Assembly (NCBI GenBank): GCA_027596035.1
Contig: JADGJA010000009.1
Location: 1-64,000, forward strand
Source: Thoreauomyces humboldtii
Taxonomy: Eukaryota; Chytridiomycota; Chytridiomycetes; Spizellomycetales; Powellomycetaceae
Direction: 5' to 3'
DNA length: 64,000 nt
Numbering within the stretch: position 1 is the stretch's first letter; every line of letters starts with the position of its first letter. This document shows positions 1 to 11,793 of the stretch, piece after piece. The notes under the pieces are model-generated. The model saw only the letters and a list, made by a program, of their open reading frames with translations. It had not been told where the DNA came from and did no database searches. Both the position numbers and the translations under genes were made by a program.

Positions 1-1054
1 AAGCGCAATGAAGAGTACGTTCGGCCAACATTTCACGGTCGTGCTGGGAGACTGGAGCGACGGAGGGCACACTGCAACATTCCAGACATCGTCGAAGACA
101 TCTGGTTGGCGCAAGACGTTCTCGGCAGCGAAAATTCCATGGTGAGTAGGCTGCGAGAGTGCTTGTCACAGTGACGGCGAAGTACGGGCGTAGGACGGGA
201 GCCCGCAAAGGAAGGGAGGCGGCAAAGACCGGTGACGGTGTCGGACCGGAAACGGCAAAGGACGGCGCCCCAGAAGGGGGCTTCGGGTTTCAACGACGGC
301 GGTCAAGATGTGACGGCGCGGGCACTCGCGAACCCTCTCGACCCCTCTCGGCGCCGCGGATTCGGCGGCGGCGCAGCGAAGGATGGAGTCGACGAAGCTG
401 ATGTCCGCTTCGGTGCAGCGGAGGATGGTGTCTCGACTATCTCGACGGGCTCCTGCGTTGAGAGGCTCGTAGCAAGGACGTCGGGACCGCGGGCGCTGGG
501 TTGACAAACGGGAGATAGCGACGGCGACGGCAACTGGGAAAGGCGATGACGGACGGACGGGACGAGCCAGAGACACGGGCGGTCCTAGGCAGTACGGAGA
601 GACGAAGAGAGAGAGACAAGCGGAGAGACGAGTGGCTGTACCTATGCACTTTACCTCGTGACTGATCCCATCCATCTCGACACGTAGTTTCCTCATCGAC
701 GAGTACCTCACATCCTCCATCTGCCCGATCGGAGAGCAACTCGCAGACGGCAGCATGGCCTACCACAAGGTCAGGAAGAAAGTCGTCCCGAAGCGACCCA
801 GTCCACGTCCATGGAGGGCAGGACAGTTGGATGACGTCCACGGTTTGTTGGGGTGCGACCACCTGACATGTATACAACAACCCTTTGGCGTCAGCGACTT
901 CCTCCAAGGCCGTCAAGTCCGCTACTTCAACCGAGACACCCTCAGTGTTCGCAACATGCGAACAATCGTCCAGTCCCATCTGCAAGGGAACGGAAGACCG
1001 GAAGCGTTCCGGAGGGGACGACAGGGAAATGAAGATGAAGGACAGCAGGACTGA
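1..1054. other. Unresolved coding potential at the left edge
   Basis: On the plus strand, bases 1-141 are open and end at a good donor (ATG|GTGAGT). A second open stretch runs from an AG at 686-687 to a stop at 1052-1054, reading ...FLIDEYLTSSICPIGEQLAD... The phases of the two blocks do not join directly (phase 0 against a required phase 1), so at least one further exon or another boundary is needed. The minus strand is also open over much of 437-1102 and could encode a 221-residue protein with a hydrophobic start. I recognise no family on either strand. The stretch 142-687 is GC-rich and holds nothing I can identify. It may be the end of a gene that starts to the left of the window. Confidence 0.2.
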
Positions 1055-1376
1055 TATGGTGTAGAAGACTCCGGAGTAGTTAGCGCTACATCCACCCACC
1101 ACTTACCCGATTGTTGTGATTGGTACTGTACCGTGCACCGTACTGTACTAGCACCGAAAGCTAGTACCGGTGGTACAATCGATCAGCGGCACGAGAAGCT
1201 CACGAGGGGCGGCAAACTGCCGCAAAACAAAAGGCCAAACACAACCTGCGCGGTTTCGCGAATTCCCCCTACTCTATTATACGGCCCTACGGCGCGCATT
1301 GGCACACTTTCGCATTTCCTAGCACTCGCGATATCTTTGTCGTTCAACTGACACGTAGACCAGAAAGTCGCGTACA

Positions 1377-2803
1377 ATGGCCGTCCCACTCACCTCCTGG
1401 CTCATGTCATCGGAACCACCTCCAGAGATCGACACCTACGACATTCTCCTGGACAGGGACGAAGTGGTACTGGACGAGGATCAGGCCCAAGAGAACCCTT
1501 TCCAGAGGATCGAAGGTGTCGTCCGTCTCCACCTCACCGACCCCTTGGTCAACGTCAAGGCCATCACCTTTCGGTTCGTGGCCGGTGCAGTGGCAAAGTA
1601 CGACGACGATGAGGTAAAAAAAATAAACAAAAAGAAACCGAGTGGCTGTTTGGCACACCCGTTCATGTGGTATCCTTTCATACTGACTTTACCCTTCATC
1701 GTTAGCTCATGGCCAACCTCCGAGGACCCGAACGACTCGTAGATCGTACCATCAACCTATGGGACCGTACCGATCCCACTTGCTCCGCGATCCTGGGACC
1801 CGAGTATCACGAGTTTCGATTCGCGCTCCGTCTGCCGTCCTCGATGCCACCGTCGTTGAAGTACGAACGAGGACACGTGCAGTACATCCTCGTCGCGGGG
1901 ATAGAGTGGGAGCCATCCACGGTGTGCGGCGTGAGTCTTCCGTTCTGGACGAGGAGTCCGGTCACGGTCAAGAAGGAGGTGACGGTCAGGAGGATCCCCG
2001 GCAAGATCGACGCTGTGTTCAGGAGGTTGACGGAGGCCGAGGAGAAGAAGGTCAAGGTCGTCGTCGTCGCGAACGATGAGGCAGGGTCATGGTCAGGGAA
2101 GACGATCTGGTCACCATCGTCCGATGATCCCGATATGATCAAAGTGACCATACCGACCTCCCATCCCACGACCGACCACGCCGTACCCGTCAAGGTCCAC
2201 CTTGCCGACGGCACCACGCTCACGAGACTGAGATGGACGTTGAGACAGCATGCCAGTTTCGTGTACAACTACAACGTCAGCACGGTCGGCGCGGTGGATT
2301 CTCCCAGCAACCTCGTGGCGAAGAAGACGAGGGACGAGCGATTCATCCTGAGGAACACTTTTGTTCATCGACCCGAGGACCCCGCCGCTGAGGTTCACCA
2401 TGTGAGCGTCTCTCTGTTGAACGATGATCCGCTTCCGGAAGCCGAGTTGGTGCAGGACGTTGAGGTATGGAGAGGATTCAAAAGGAAACCCACCTTACCT
2501 TATTCCCACTGAACCATGTCTCCCTCATGCCAACAGACATCCGTGATGACGATCCACCACTCGGTAACCCTCCAGATCGGCTACCGCGTTGCGAACGCTC
2601 TCGAGGACGAGGAATCTGAGATTGAACTCCCCATCGTCCTCTACGTGCCACCCACCGTCGAGGTGGTGGACAGAACTCCTGGAGCCGTCACGAGCGGGGT
2701 CGACTGCGTGCCCGTATATGAGGAGGAGGAGGAGGAGGAGGGAGGGGAGGAGCCACCGGTCTATGTCGCGGGTGGAGAGGGTGTGCGCAGGCGCAAGGCG
2801 TGA
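1377..2803 (+). CDS. Arrestin-like (alpha-arrestin fold) protein
   Basis: Probable trafficking adaptor of the arrestin family, of the kind that links membrane cargo or ubiquitin ligases. Three exons close in phase: 1377-1613, 1706-2464 and 2537-2803, giving about 420 residues. The N-terminal half has the beta-sandwich pattern typical of arrestin_N, with FQRIEGVVRLHLTDPLVNVK and later HVQYILVAGIEW. The second half contains IPTSHPTTDHAVPVKVHLAD and VTLQIGYRV, as expected for the C-terminal arrestin domain. A short acidic run (seven Glu) near residue 400 precedes a basic tail, RRRKA. I see no PPxY motif for binding a Rsp5-type ligase. The start is the first ATG after the upstream stops, and the next gene begins 0.9 kb downstream. 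Family assignment rests on fold pattern rather than a signature motif, so the exact function is open. Confidence 0.72.
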
Positions 2804-3728
2804 ACGAAGAAGGCGCTGGACGCCTGGATGTTTTTGTTTGACTTTGTTCTGGAACATTATTTATCGCTACGGGGGTTAGGCTCGGATATCCTCACTGACA
2901 GTTTTGCTATGTACGTGTACTAGTGGAAACTCTTGGTGCCCGTCCTGATGGCGCGTCGCCTTGAGAAGCAATTGTCCGGATATCTGAAAGCCCCATGGCG
3001 CGAAGGAAGGGCCGACATGAAGACTGCGGGGAAAACCGGGCGGCGAGTCTTGTTCTGTGGAAAAAAGACCCCCCGCATGCTCGATCACTGTTTTACCAGC
3101 GCAACCTTGCTTCCGTGGAAACTCTCATGGGAAGAGTACAGTACATATGGGATGGAAGCAAACCGTGTCGTTCTCCGGCAGGTGTACTGTACAACTTTGA
3201 GGGATGCATGGGCAACCGGATCGATCAAGGAAGCCGCAGTCGGGTCAGCAACAAAAGCAGACGAACTTTGCTTTTCGCTGATGACCAGTCCCTAAGACAT
3301 CAAGAATGCGCTAAGATGCCATGGCTTCGGCGCCGTACTTGGCGATGGGCTGTCGCGCTGCTCGAGGACTTGATCTGCGAGTGGCGGCGGGACTTCCAAT
3401 GGGTCTTGTTCTGCTTCTGCATGCTCTGAAACAGTTGTACGTCTGAGTCCGACGGCGCCCTGGTTCCTCTTTTTTGACGTTTTGACGTTTTGACGCGTTT
3501 CCCTCCCCCCGCTCCCGAACCTCTCTACAGCACCAAGCCCCGTTTGCACAGCCATTGCTATCCTTGCTATTACTGTACAGCTCTGCAGATCTCCCCACCT
3601 TATCTGCCGTGTTCATCACAGACCTTCAATGTGAGTTCCTCCGGGGTTCCTCGCTCCTGCGAATCGTTGTACGTCGCGTTGATCTTCAACTCAATCCTGG
3701 GCCATCTTAGAAAAAAATACAAGTAAGA
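2804..3728. other. Intergenic region with short repeated motifs
   Basis: This stretch lies between the arrestin-like gene and the GH47 gene. It contains the palindrome-like nonamers GTACAGTAC (3136-3144) and GTACTGTAC (3184-3192), a TACTGTAC at 3571-3578, and three perfect tandem copies of TTTTGACG (3472-3495). I find no convincing coding exon. The open frames here lack family resemblance and overlap one another on both strands. The TGACG-containing repeat sits about 235 bases before the GH47 start and could be part of its promoter. Confidence 0.5.
3472..3495 (+). repeat. Three tandem TTTTGACG units upstream of the GH47 gene
   Basis: Three perfect 8-base copies stand head to tail. Each carries a TGACG half-site, the core bound by CREB/ATF-type bZIP factors. 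A regulatory role is inferred only from position and motif. Confidence 0.5.
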
Positions 3729-5879
3729 ATGCCGCGCCTCAAGCACCTGGTGTACACGGCCCTCGCCCTCCTTTCCATCTTTTTCCTCTCCTCCTATCTG
3801 TCGACGCCGCCGCCACTCAGCGCTGGGCCCGAGAAGCCTTCTGAAAAGAAAGCAGGAACAGCGGAACGCCTGGCACATGTGGTTCTGACAAATCAAGAGG
3901 AGGCTGACGTCAAGCAGGACGTGCCCCCCGTGAAGAAACCTCTGGAGCCAAGACCGAAAGTGAAGGCTCCGATCGAAAAGCCCGCCGCCCAGAAGCCAAT
4001 AGGGAAGCCTTCGGCAGAGAAGAGCGGGAATCCGGGAATCACGGGGAAGCAGGTCTACCCATTCCCGTTGTTCTTGACAGAGGACCGCGGGGATGCAGAC
4101 GAGAAGATGATGGACCTCGTTAGAGAGGTGCGTAGCACTCATGCAACGGTGACAGTATCCAGAATCTCACCATCTTTACCTCCTTAGATGATGGCCCATG
4201 CCTGGGATGGATACGTCAAGCACGCCTCCGGGGCAGACGAGCTACTGACAAACAGTCACCGGCCTTTCAATTGGTACCCGCCGTACAGTCTTCTCTCGAC
4301 TCCCGTCGATTCCCTCGACACGTTACATATCATGGGCCTCACCAGTCGCTTTGAAGACGCGAAGAAGATGGTCCTCCAAAACCTAGACTTCGACATCGAC
4401 ACCAGCGTCAGCCTGTTCGAGACGAACATTCGGGTCATGGGTGGTCTTCTGTCCGCGTGGGAGCTTGACGGCGACAAGCGGTTCTTGGATCTCGCCGAAG
4501 ACCTCGCGGAGAGGTTCAACCATGCCTTCGATACGCCTAGCGGTCTGCCGATCAACAGTCTCAACCTGAAGACCAGGAAGAGCGAGCCATCGAACGATGC
4601 GGTGCAGATGGCTGGGCTGGCGGAGATAGGCACTCTGCAACTCGAGCTGCAGTTCCTTGCGGATGTAACGGACAATCTCGTTTATTCCGCCAAGGTGCGG
4701 ATTCCTACATGGCAGCCTGGGTTACCACTAGACAAGGACGCTGATTCTCCGGATTACAGGCTTTGAAGGCGTATGACATTCTCCATTCGGCGGTCCTTCC
4801 GTTCCCAGGTCTTTACCCTACAAAGTGGCCTGTCGAAAAGGTGCCAGACATTAAAAGTATGTTTTCCGCTGATTCAGATAGCCTCTGGTACCCACTTTCC
4901 TGACCACATCGATGCTAGCTCCGATGCAGGAGAAGTACAGCGTTGGAGCCGAGGCGGACTCGTTCTACGAGTACTTGCTCAAGATGTGGCTTTCCACCGG
5001 CGAGACGAAGTGGCGGGACATGTACGATCAGTCCGCGGAGGTACCACTCGGAGGCACGAAAAGTCGCTTGTCCGAATCCGCTGACTCGCGTTACTTCCTC
5101 TCATCCGTGTATCAGGTGATCAAGGAGCACATGGTCCAGTACGACGGCAAGAATGCCTATATCCCTGATGCGACATCCACATCCGCTGGGTTCAGTCAAA
5201 AGAGTTCCTTCCACCACCTCGTAAGTAGTCATAGAAGAAAAGCCCGTCTTTCGTCATTTCAATTGACCCATTTTGTAAATCAGAGCTGCTTTGCCGGCGG
5301 CATGTTCGCTACTGGTGCGCTCACGTCTCGGCGTAACGGCTGGGCATCCTTCCTTGACATCGGGACGAGGATCACGCAAACGTGTTGGGACAGCTATGCC
5401 CGAACTAAATCGGGTCTTGGCCCAGAAGAGATCTACCCCAAGGACCTCGCCCCTCAGGACATGCGATACCAGCTGCGGTAAGCACTCGGTTCTCTGACTT
5501 TGATGTATAAGGTATGCTCAGCCCTTCCGTTGTCAGGCCGGAGACCATCGAATCCATCTTTTACATGCACCGCTTCACACACGATCCCATATATCGAGAG
5601 ATGGGCAAAGCCTTTGTTGCCTCGCTGAACAAGCACTGCCGTTCGGAGGCTGGGTTCGGAGGGTTGCGGAACGTCTTGTCACCCAACCAAGGGGTGAACG
5701 ATCTGCAGCAAAGCTTCTTCCTCGCCGAGACTTTGAAGTACGCGTACCTACTGTTTACGGACGACGACACGATCCCGCTCGAGGCCTACGTTTTCAATAC
5801 CGAGGCGCACCCAGTCAGCATGAGGGGGTGGGGCAAGCGAAAAGACATTCCGCGAGGGAGGAAAAGTCAAGCCGATTGA
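3729..5879 (+). CDS. Class I alpha-1,2-mannosidase (GH47)
   Basis: Trims alpha-1,2-linked mannose from N-glycans in the ER or early Golgi. Seven exons close in phase: 3729-4127, 4188-4694, 4760-4856, 4919-5040, 5116-5220, 5284-5477 and 5537-5879, giving about 588 residues. Residues 8-25 (LVYTALALLSIFFLSSYL) form a type II signal anchor, followed by a Pro/Lys-rich stem to about residue 100. GH47 hallmarks appear in order: SLFETNIRVMGGLLSAW, EADSFYEYLLKMW, SCFAGGMFA, RPETIESIFYMHR and, near the end, FNTEAHP, which supplies the calcium-binding Thr. The intron at 5041-5115 is open in frame (25 codons), so unspliced mRNA would also be translatable. Skipping it restores the usual family spacing. 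Whether it is ER Mns1-type or Golgi-type cannot be decided by eye. Confidence 0.93.
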
Positions 5880-5943
5880 GAAAGGCTCGCCCATGTATAT
5901 TTTTGCAATTCGCCTGCGAGTGATAGATTTTTCTGCCCGGCGA

Positions 5944-8900
5944 TCACGAACCTTTGGGCACGATGCCGTATTTCCCGCTCAGCATGGCAGTAATCTGCCC
6001 TTCCGCGACCAAGCTGTCTAGGAGCCACTGCAGATCGCTCGCCGCATGGCTAAACTGCATGAACATGACCAGTAATCTTAAAATGGAGTCCGCAGGCTGG
6101 GGACCTTGGTTGGTGAGGATGGCGAGGATCATGGCTTGATATGTGTTTCGCATCTCCGCTTGCTGTTTCTCCAGCGCCCGCTCGTCCGACGTTTTTCGCG
6201 TGTCGTGGATGATGGACGTAGATTCTGTGATTGAAGGGTTATTCGGTCGGGATTAGAGGACAGACCACACATCAGTTGCGCAGAGTTGTTGAACCCACCT
6301 GTTCCAGCAGCGACCCCGTCATCCTCCTCTCCCTCGTTTTCGATGACCTTCCAGCGGTCGGGACCGATCTGCCGCAGCATCCGTCGTCCTGTCCAAAACT
6401 GCACGCAGTCCTGTAGGTCCTCCAAAAAGTCGTCTGCCTCGGTATCGGAGAGGTTGTCTGTTTGCAGAGCGGATCTAAGTTGCTCGAGGGTGGCGGTCCC
6501 GTCGAATCGGTCGTCCCCAAACTCATAGATCACGGCCGCCTGGAGCTCCGTGACGGTGACCTCCTCGGTGCGTCCGTCGTCCATGTCAAGGGAAAGCTGG
6601 ACGAGGCCGGCATTGGGCCTCCAGCGGACTTTACAGTTCAGGCGTCGCTCTTCAAACACCTTTTCGTAAGCTGCCTGGGCGCTGTGAACATGGAGGTCAG
6701 GCATGAGCTCGAAGCAGGGTTCAGTGAGCTCGGAACGCCGCAGCAGCTCATACCTGACTACCTCGGAAAAGGGGTTTTTGAAGGGGGTTGTGTTGACCTT
6801 GGGCCAAAAAAGATGGGATATCGTAGTAACCTCGAGGTGGTCCTGTGGGATGCGGAGTCGGTTGATACCTCATAAGCGCCGAATATGCTTATTCCGAATC
6901 TGGCATACCTGAATTGGTTTGTCGATAGCCTTGCTGACGGTTTGGTTCGCCTCGACGACATGCTTGTGCATACGACGCGATGCAGCCATGTCCGTGAGCA
7001 TCACCTCGCACTTCTGAAAAGCCGCCTCTCCGAAACGGATCTTGAGAAGCTCCAGATCCCGCGTCTGTGGCATTAAAGTCGGCATTTGACCAGCATGATT
7101 TTCCGGGCACCCAGCATGCCCCGTACCTCTTGGTCCACGTCGTAATCTATCTTTGCCAACAATTTGGCGGAAAGGATATTATGAAACTCTGTGGAAAACA
7201 CACTGTTGTCTTCGAATATCCCAATAAGCATGGTAACAACGTCTACGTTCCGTTCACGTGATGTTCCCACTGTTGGTATGACAGTAACAGCTCAGCGACT
7301 GGTCTATATAAAGCGCTGAAGCGGAAGCACTCGGTTGTCTTACCGGCGTCTATGGCTTCCGGCTCCCACGTGTCCATCTTGTCGTCATCGTCCACCTCGA
7401 GCGCCTGATCGGGCTCCCGCATTGCGTCCGCAAGGTTGCCATCCGGGTCTAACATCGTCTGTAAGACGAGCTTGACCGTATCTGATCGAGTCCTTCGCCA
7501 TATCTGAACGTCAGCATCACTCCCATTCCAAGAGTCTCGAGCGCTATCCCTGAAAGCTCGGCCTGACCTCAAATATTGTTTGAGGGGTTGAATGATTCGC
7601 ATGAGCAAATTCGAGCTCGGATCAATAAATCTGAGAGCTTTCTCGGTGGAGATGAAGACAGTGAGGATATCTTCGGTTGCTGCACCGGCATGTAGCACTC
7701 GGGCGTCCAGTCTATAAGCACACATGCAGATCTTAGCAGCGAAGACCATCTTGCTCATCTGACTTCGAGAGCCTACCCTGCGCGAAGCGTTGCGACCAAC
7801 TGATTTTTCTGTATCGGTGTCTTCAAACATTCCTACTTGTCGCTGATATCAGCGATCCGCCGGAGTCATCACATGAACCTCGGCAAACTCAACCTTGAGG
7901 TCAAGAAACACAGGTTCGCTTGCGATCCCTTCATCTGGAGTATCTCTCACGATAGGGAAGATCTCGGAAATCCTCATAGAACAGAACTTTTCTCGCGTGA
8001 GATGCTCAAGGACGCGTAGCCAGTCTTCCTCTATAGAACAGGTAATGCGGTTCAGATGTTGAACTAGTATAGGATGCGCTTGCGGGGAGGTTACCGACCA
8101 TGGTTTCCTTGCGTATGACTGCCTGTCCGGGGCCGAAGTAGACGATTGCTGCGGGGATACAGCGAATCTTTCGTCCACCTCAAGCAGTCGCCGAGATGGC
8201 TCTTTTCGTACTCTCCCTTGCACATGTTCACTTTCTCGTCGATCACTTTCCTAGCCGAAACCAGGATGGCCTGGACCGCCTCGTCGTACAAGCCGATGAT
8301 TCGCAGGTCTCGGACCACCGCGCACGCCCGATCCTCTCGAGTGTCCTGGTCCATGTCGTCCTCCGAGATCCGAAGGACTTCATCAAAGAAGAGCTGCGTC
8401 ACGTGCTTCCAGGAAGATGGCAGGTTCAAGCGAAGGTTGCCGTCGAACCAGTTGACGATTCCGTCCGTGTTGCTGCGATGGAAAGGTCAGTACAGCGTCC
8501 AGTCGGGCAGGATGCTGATCTGACCGCGTGTACATCAACTGCAGCGTTCGAGCACCGCGCTCATAGCCGTCGGACAATCGACAGAGGGATGATATGATGG
8601 ACTCGTACGCATCCCAGCACCAGACCGAAAGATCGTCGAGCTCGGTGTGCATCTGGAAGTGGCCAAGCAGCTCAGTGACCGGGACGGAGGCAAAGCCCGT
8701 CGCTCCCCGTGATCCCTACCGCGTACTGTTCTTGAAACCCTCGCAGCATCGGCAGTGCAGTGGAAGCAAAGTTGGCATCCGTTGCTTCTTGATAGACAGT
8801 CTGCAGATGTGGTTCGAGTCTGTGGCTGACGAGCGTCTTGGCATGTGGCAGGCATATCTCTACTGGGATGCGGTGAGCCAACAGCGTTCGTTCCAGTCGA

Positions 8901-9331
8901 AATCCTCGGACCCGGGAAATGATACGAGATTACATTCCAAGACATTGCAGGATGCTCCTGGTAGGAGCATGCGGTTCCCACAGCTCTGAACGTACTGCTG
9001 CATCGCTCGAGACACGACCTCCAGCGCCTGGCAAGATGAAAGGCCAGAGTCAAGTTTTCGCCGGACGAATGCGTTTGTCGGCTCTATCATCGAGACGGCA
9101 CAGAAAAGCAGGAAGTCCCACCATCGGCAGGTCCCTTGGGACAGCTGCAAGAAGGTTCGAAGCGGCCCTCTGCTTTGCGGTGCTAGGAATGGGCGGTGGA
9201 ATCGGAGGCTGCTGAGCGGGTCGTTTGGCGGGAGCAGCTGGCGATGGAAGTTCGAGTGGATGATCCATGTCCAGCCAGGACGAGCCTTGGTCTGTCCTTG
9301 CACGCTTGGCGACGGGTAGATCGGCAGTCAT
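5944..9331 (-). CDS. APC2: Anaphase-promoting complex subunit 2 (cullin-like)
   Basis: Catalytic-core scaffold of the APC/C ubiquitin ligase; its cullin domain binds the RING subunit APC11. Conserved blocks on the minus strand, N to C, include MRISEIFPIVRDTP, ALRFIDPSSNLLMRIIQPLK, the acidic EPEAIDAGKT, MLIGIFEDNSVFSTEFHNIL, LELLKIRFGEAAFQKCEVML, TVTELQAAVIYEFGD and the C-terminal winged-helix end LVAEGQITAMLSGKYGI. Their order matches animal APC2 throughout. There are many introns. The last exon is 6224-5944, and the preceding intron runs from 6298 to 6225. The N-terminal start at 9331 is tentative: between about 9130 and 9090 the frame shifts without a good intron, the only GT..AG pair being 38 nt. 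No cullin neddylation site is expected in APC2. The gene converges on the GH47 gene. Confidence 0.9.
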
Positions 9332-9725
9332 CTCAGGGAACAGACGACGAAAGTAACGAAGCGCTCCCGCTATGAGGCTATGCGACCCCTTCGAGAATCT
9401 CGAGACATTCGAGGAAGGACCACGACGACGACGACAACGGGAAAATGATCCCTGACGTCCGAGAGTGCCGGACGGACGGACAGGCGGCGCAGCATTCCAC
9501 TGGACAGAGAACGGAACCGACGTGATGGGGCTCGTCTCATCACTCTTCCACACGTCGACACATCACACCATTTGTCAAGGTCACCACCGACGCCAAGGAA
9601 CACCAGAGACACTACTCCATACGTTAGATTTCTGCTCAATATCCACCCGTCACAACGGCGGGAGACCGCTAATTATAGTTTAAAACCTACAAGATCTCAC
9701 CCGCTCGAACTATTGCAGCAACCAG
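9332..9725. other. Divergent promoter region between APC2 and the RING-H2 gene
   Basis: A 0.4-kb region separates two divergently transcribed genes. I see no exon or RNA gene here. An in-frame minus-strand extension upstream of the APC2 start (to 9553) remains possible. Confidence 0.4.
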
Positions 9726-10736
9726 ATGTCAACTGACCATAATCAGTCTCACGGTCTTGGCAACGAACCTCCGGCTGCCTCTTCGGTGGTTTCTGTCGCG
9801 ACTAACGAATCCGAAGCTGAATCTAGCGCAATGGCTTCATCCCAGGTCGCGGAGTCGTCATCCGTTACAAATCCGCGAACCTTACTTTTTGCCGGGCGCT
9901 TCGCCTCGATATTCGCCTCGGCGCTGGCTTCAAACGCATCTGCAGACAACAGTGCTGGGCCACCCAGCGGTCCTGTGGCGGAAGACAATAACGAAAATTC
10001 GCCGTCAACGGACTCCGATGATGGGAGCTTCACAATTATCTTCAACACGACTTCGGACCCGTCAGTTCAGGCTATGGAGGCAAGCATCCAGCTTTTGGGT
10101 CAGGTCCAACGCGAAATGGACGGGCTAGGGCCTGCCTTGCTCTTTCTGTCAGGATTGAGCCTGGTAAGCGAACGGAGAATGTAATCTTTGACAAAAGTGG
10201 CCTAACTATTGAAATGCTTCCAGCTTCCGAATCCAGACGTGCACACACAGGGCCAACCACCTGTCAAGGCATCCATTGCCACTTCACTTCCTTTTCCTCG
10301 CCTTTTTGCAGCACGTCTCCGCAAGCATCCCAAGTGCACCATTTGTCAGGAAGATTTTGGGGAGCCCGCTGATGTGGACAATGGCCCGATCGTTCGCCTT
10401 CCCTGTCACCATTTGTTTCACACCACCTGCCTGAGGACCTGGATGACTCGGAGTGGAACCTGCCCGACCTGTCGGTACGAATTCGAGACGGAAAATGAAG
10501 AGTATAACGCCGGTGTGCGGGAGCGAATGGCTCGATGGACCGTCTCGCCCGACACGGACGCCGAAGAAGATGTCGCTATCAACCTCGACAAGGAAGCTGC
10601 CGATTCTTCATCCCACTCCGAATCCGACGTGAGCGACCTGCGCTCTGATCGTCCCGGTCGCCTTCGTCGCCGAGAGAAATACGATCGATCCCAGGGCGGT
10701 CGTGCTTCTCCATATGCTCGCCCGGCGCTCGAATGA
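9726..10736 (+). CDS. RING-H2 zinc finger protein, probable E3 ubiquitin ligase
   Basis: Two exons, 9726-10163 and 10224-10736, encode about 316 residues. The first half is Ser/Ala-rich and acidic, without a recognised domain. Residues about 182-225 form a RING-H2 finger: CTICQEDF, then LPCHHLFHTTCLRTWM, then CPTCRYEF. The order Cys-Cys-Cys-His-His-Cys-Cys-Cys fits E2-binding RING-H2 domains. The C-terminal tail is Ser-rich, acidic and then Arg-rich, and probably disordered. No transmembrane helix is evident, which suggests a soluble ligase. The substrate is unknown. The layout (disordered N-terminus, a single RING-H2, disordered tail) resembles RNF126/RNF115-like proteins, but I see no N-terminal zinc ribbon to support that. 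Confidence 0.85.
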
Positions 10737-11346
10737 GACGGATATCCACATTTACATCTTCGTTTGTCATACCTTTTTTTGAGCCTTTCTTGTAGCGTTC
10801 TTATGAACCTCCCGTGTACATCACTCACCCTTCCTTCCTCGTCTTTGCTCCTGTCCCGCCCGCAAATTATTCTCGTATTTCACCCATACCCTTTTTTTTG
10901 TAATTACCATGCATTCCTGCAGATATTATCTTCACAGCTCGAAAAGATTAAGGTCAAGATGCGTGCCAACTCCTTGTTTCCCCCGGACTACATGTAGCTC
11001 TGATATGAAGCATTATTGAACGGATTGACGCACGCGAAGCTATCGGTCCAACGCTGGGGGATTAATTCATCACCCACGAGCAGAGAGCGCATTGGAGAGG
11101 GGAAGCTCCCGCCGGGCCCCTAGGCAATACCGGTAAGACTAACTCGGCTGCACTTCGAAGCTCGAGGCGAAGAGGAACGGACCTTCAACCTCAAGCATAG
11201 GATACCCTGCATACCCTCCTGAAACCCCGGTATCGTGGGCCGGGATTCGTGGCCATGGTCCTTTCTGAGCTATCGAATCGCAAAAAACTTTGGTGGTCCA
11301 GCTATTCAAAAGTAATACCAACGCATCGAAGCGCTGGAAGCGTTGC
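10737..11346. other. Intergenic, no gene seen
   Basis: A pyrimidine-rich stretch at about 10770-10910 is probably the 3' UTR of the RING-H2 gene. I see no family-like coding exon. Confidence 0.4.
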
Positions 11347-11419
11347 GCACCCGGGCAGGGTTGAACTGCCGACCTTCTGATTAACAGTCAGACGCTCTAG
11401 CCAACTGAGCCACGGGAGC
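11347..11419 (-). tRNA. tRNA-Asn (anticodon GTT)
   Basis: The minus strand folds into a 73-nt cloverleaf without an intron. The D arm is GCTC/GAGC. The anticodon stem TCTGA/TCAGA closes the loop CTGTTAA, giving anticodon GTT, which reads AAC/AAU. The variable loop is AGGTC, the T stem GGCAG/CTGCC and the T loop TTCAACC. The acceptor stem GCTCCCG/CGGGTGC has one U-U mismatch at the third pair. CCA is not encoded, as usual in eukaryotes. Confidence 0.93.
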
Positions 11420-11793
11420 TTAGTGAAATAAGAACCGATTTACTATGTTTCTATTCGTTTGAGCAAAACTTTTGATAAATTCTTGTCTGTCGAACAAAAG
11501 GATTTTTTGGCACCGGCCCAATTATCTCTCTTGTGACAGGACGGTCCGGCTGCCTACTGTTTCTACCTGATCGACCTAGTGTACGCTCGTGCAAACGGAT
11601 GTCAAAGGCTAGGGGACGTGGGGAGGGTCCTTGGGGAAGGGACAGGGGAGGGGGTGCGGCAACGGTCGTCCGATCTGCGGCGCGTTTGCCCAAAAAGAGA
11701 ACACATCGCGCGGTCTCGTCGCCTCTCTTCCTTCCACCAGAGTTTCCCATTTCCTTGAACCCCCACCTATCTGACTCAGAGGTTTGAACCGCA
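11420..11793. other. Intergenic between tRNA-Asn and the Erg27-like gene
   Basis: The 374-base stretch probably holds the promoter of the reductase gene. Open frames on both strands show no family resemblance. Confidence 0.35.
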
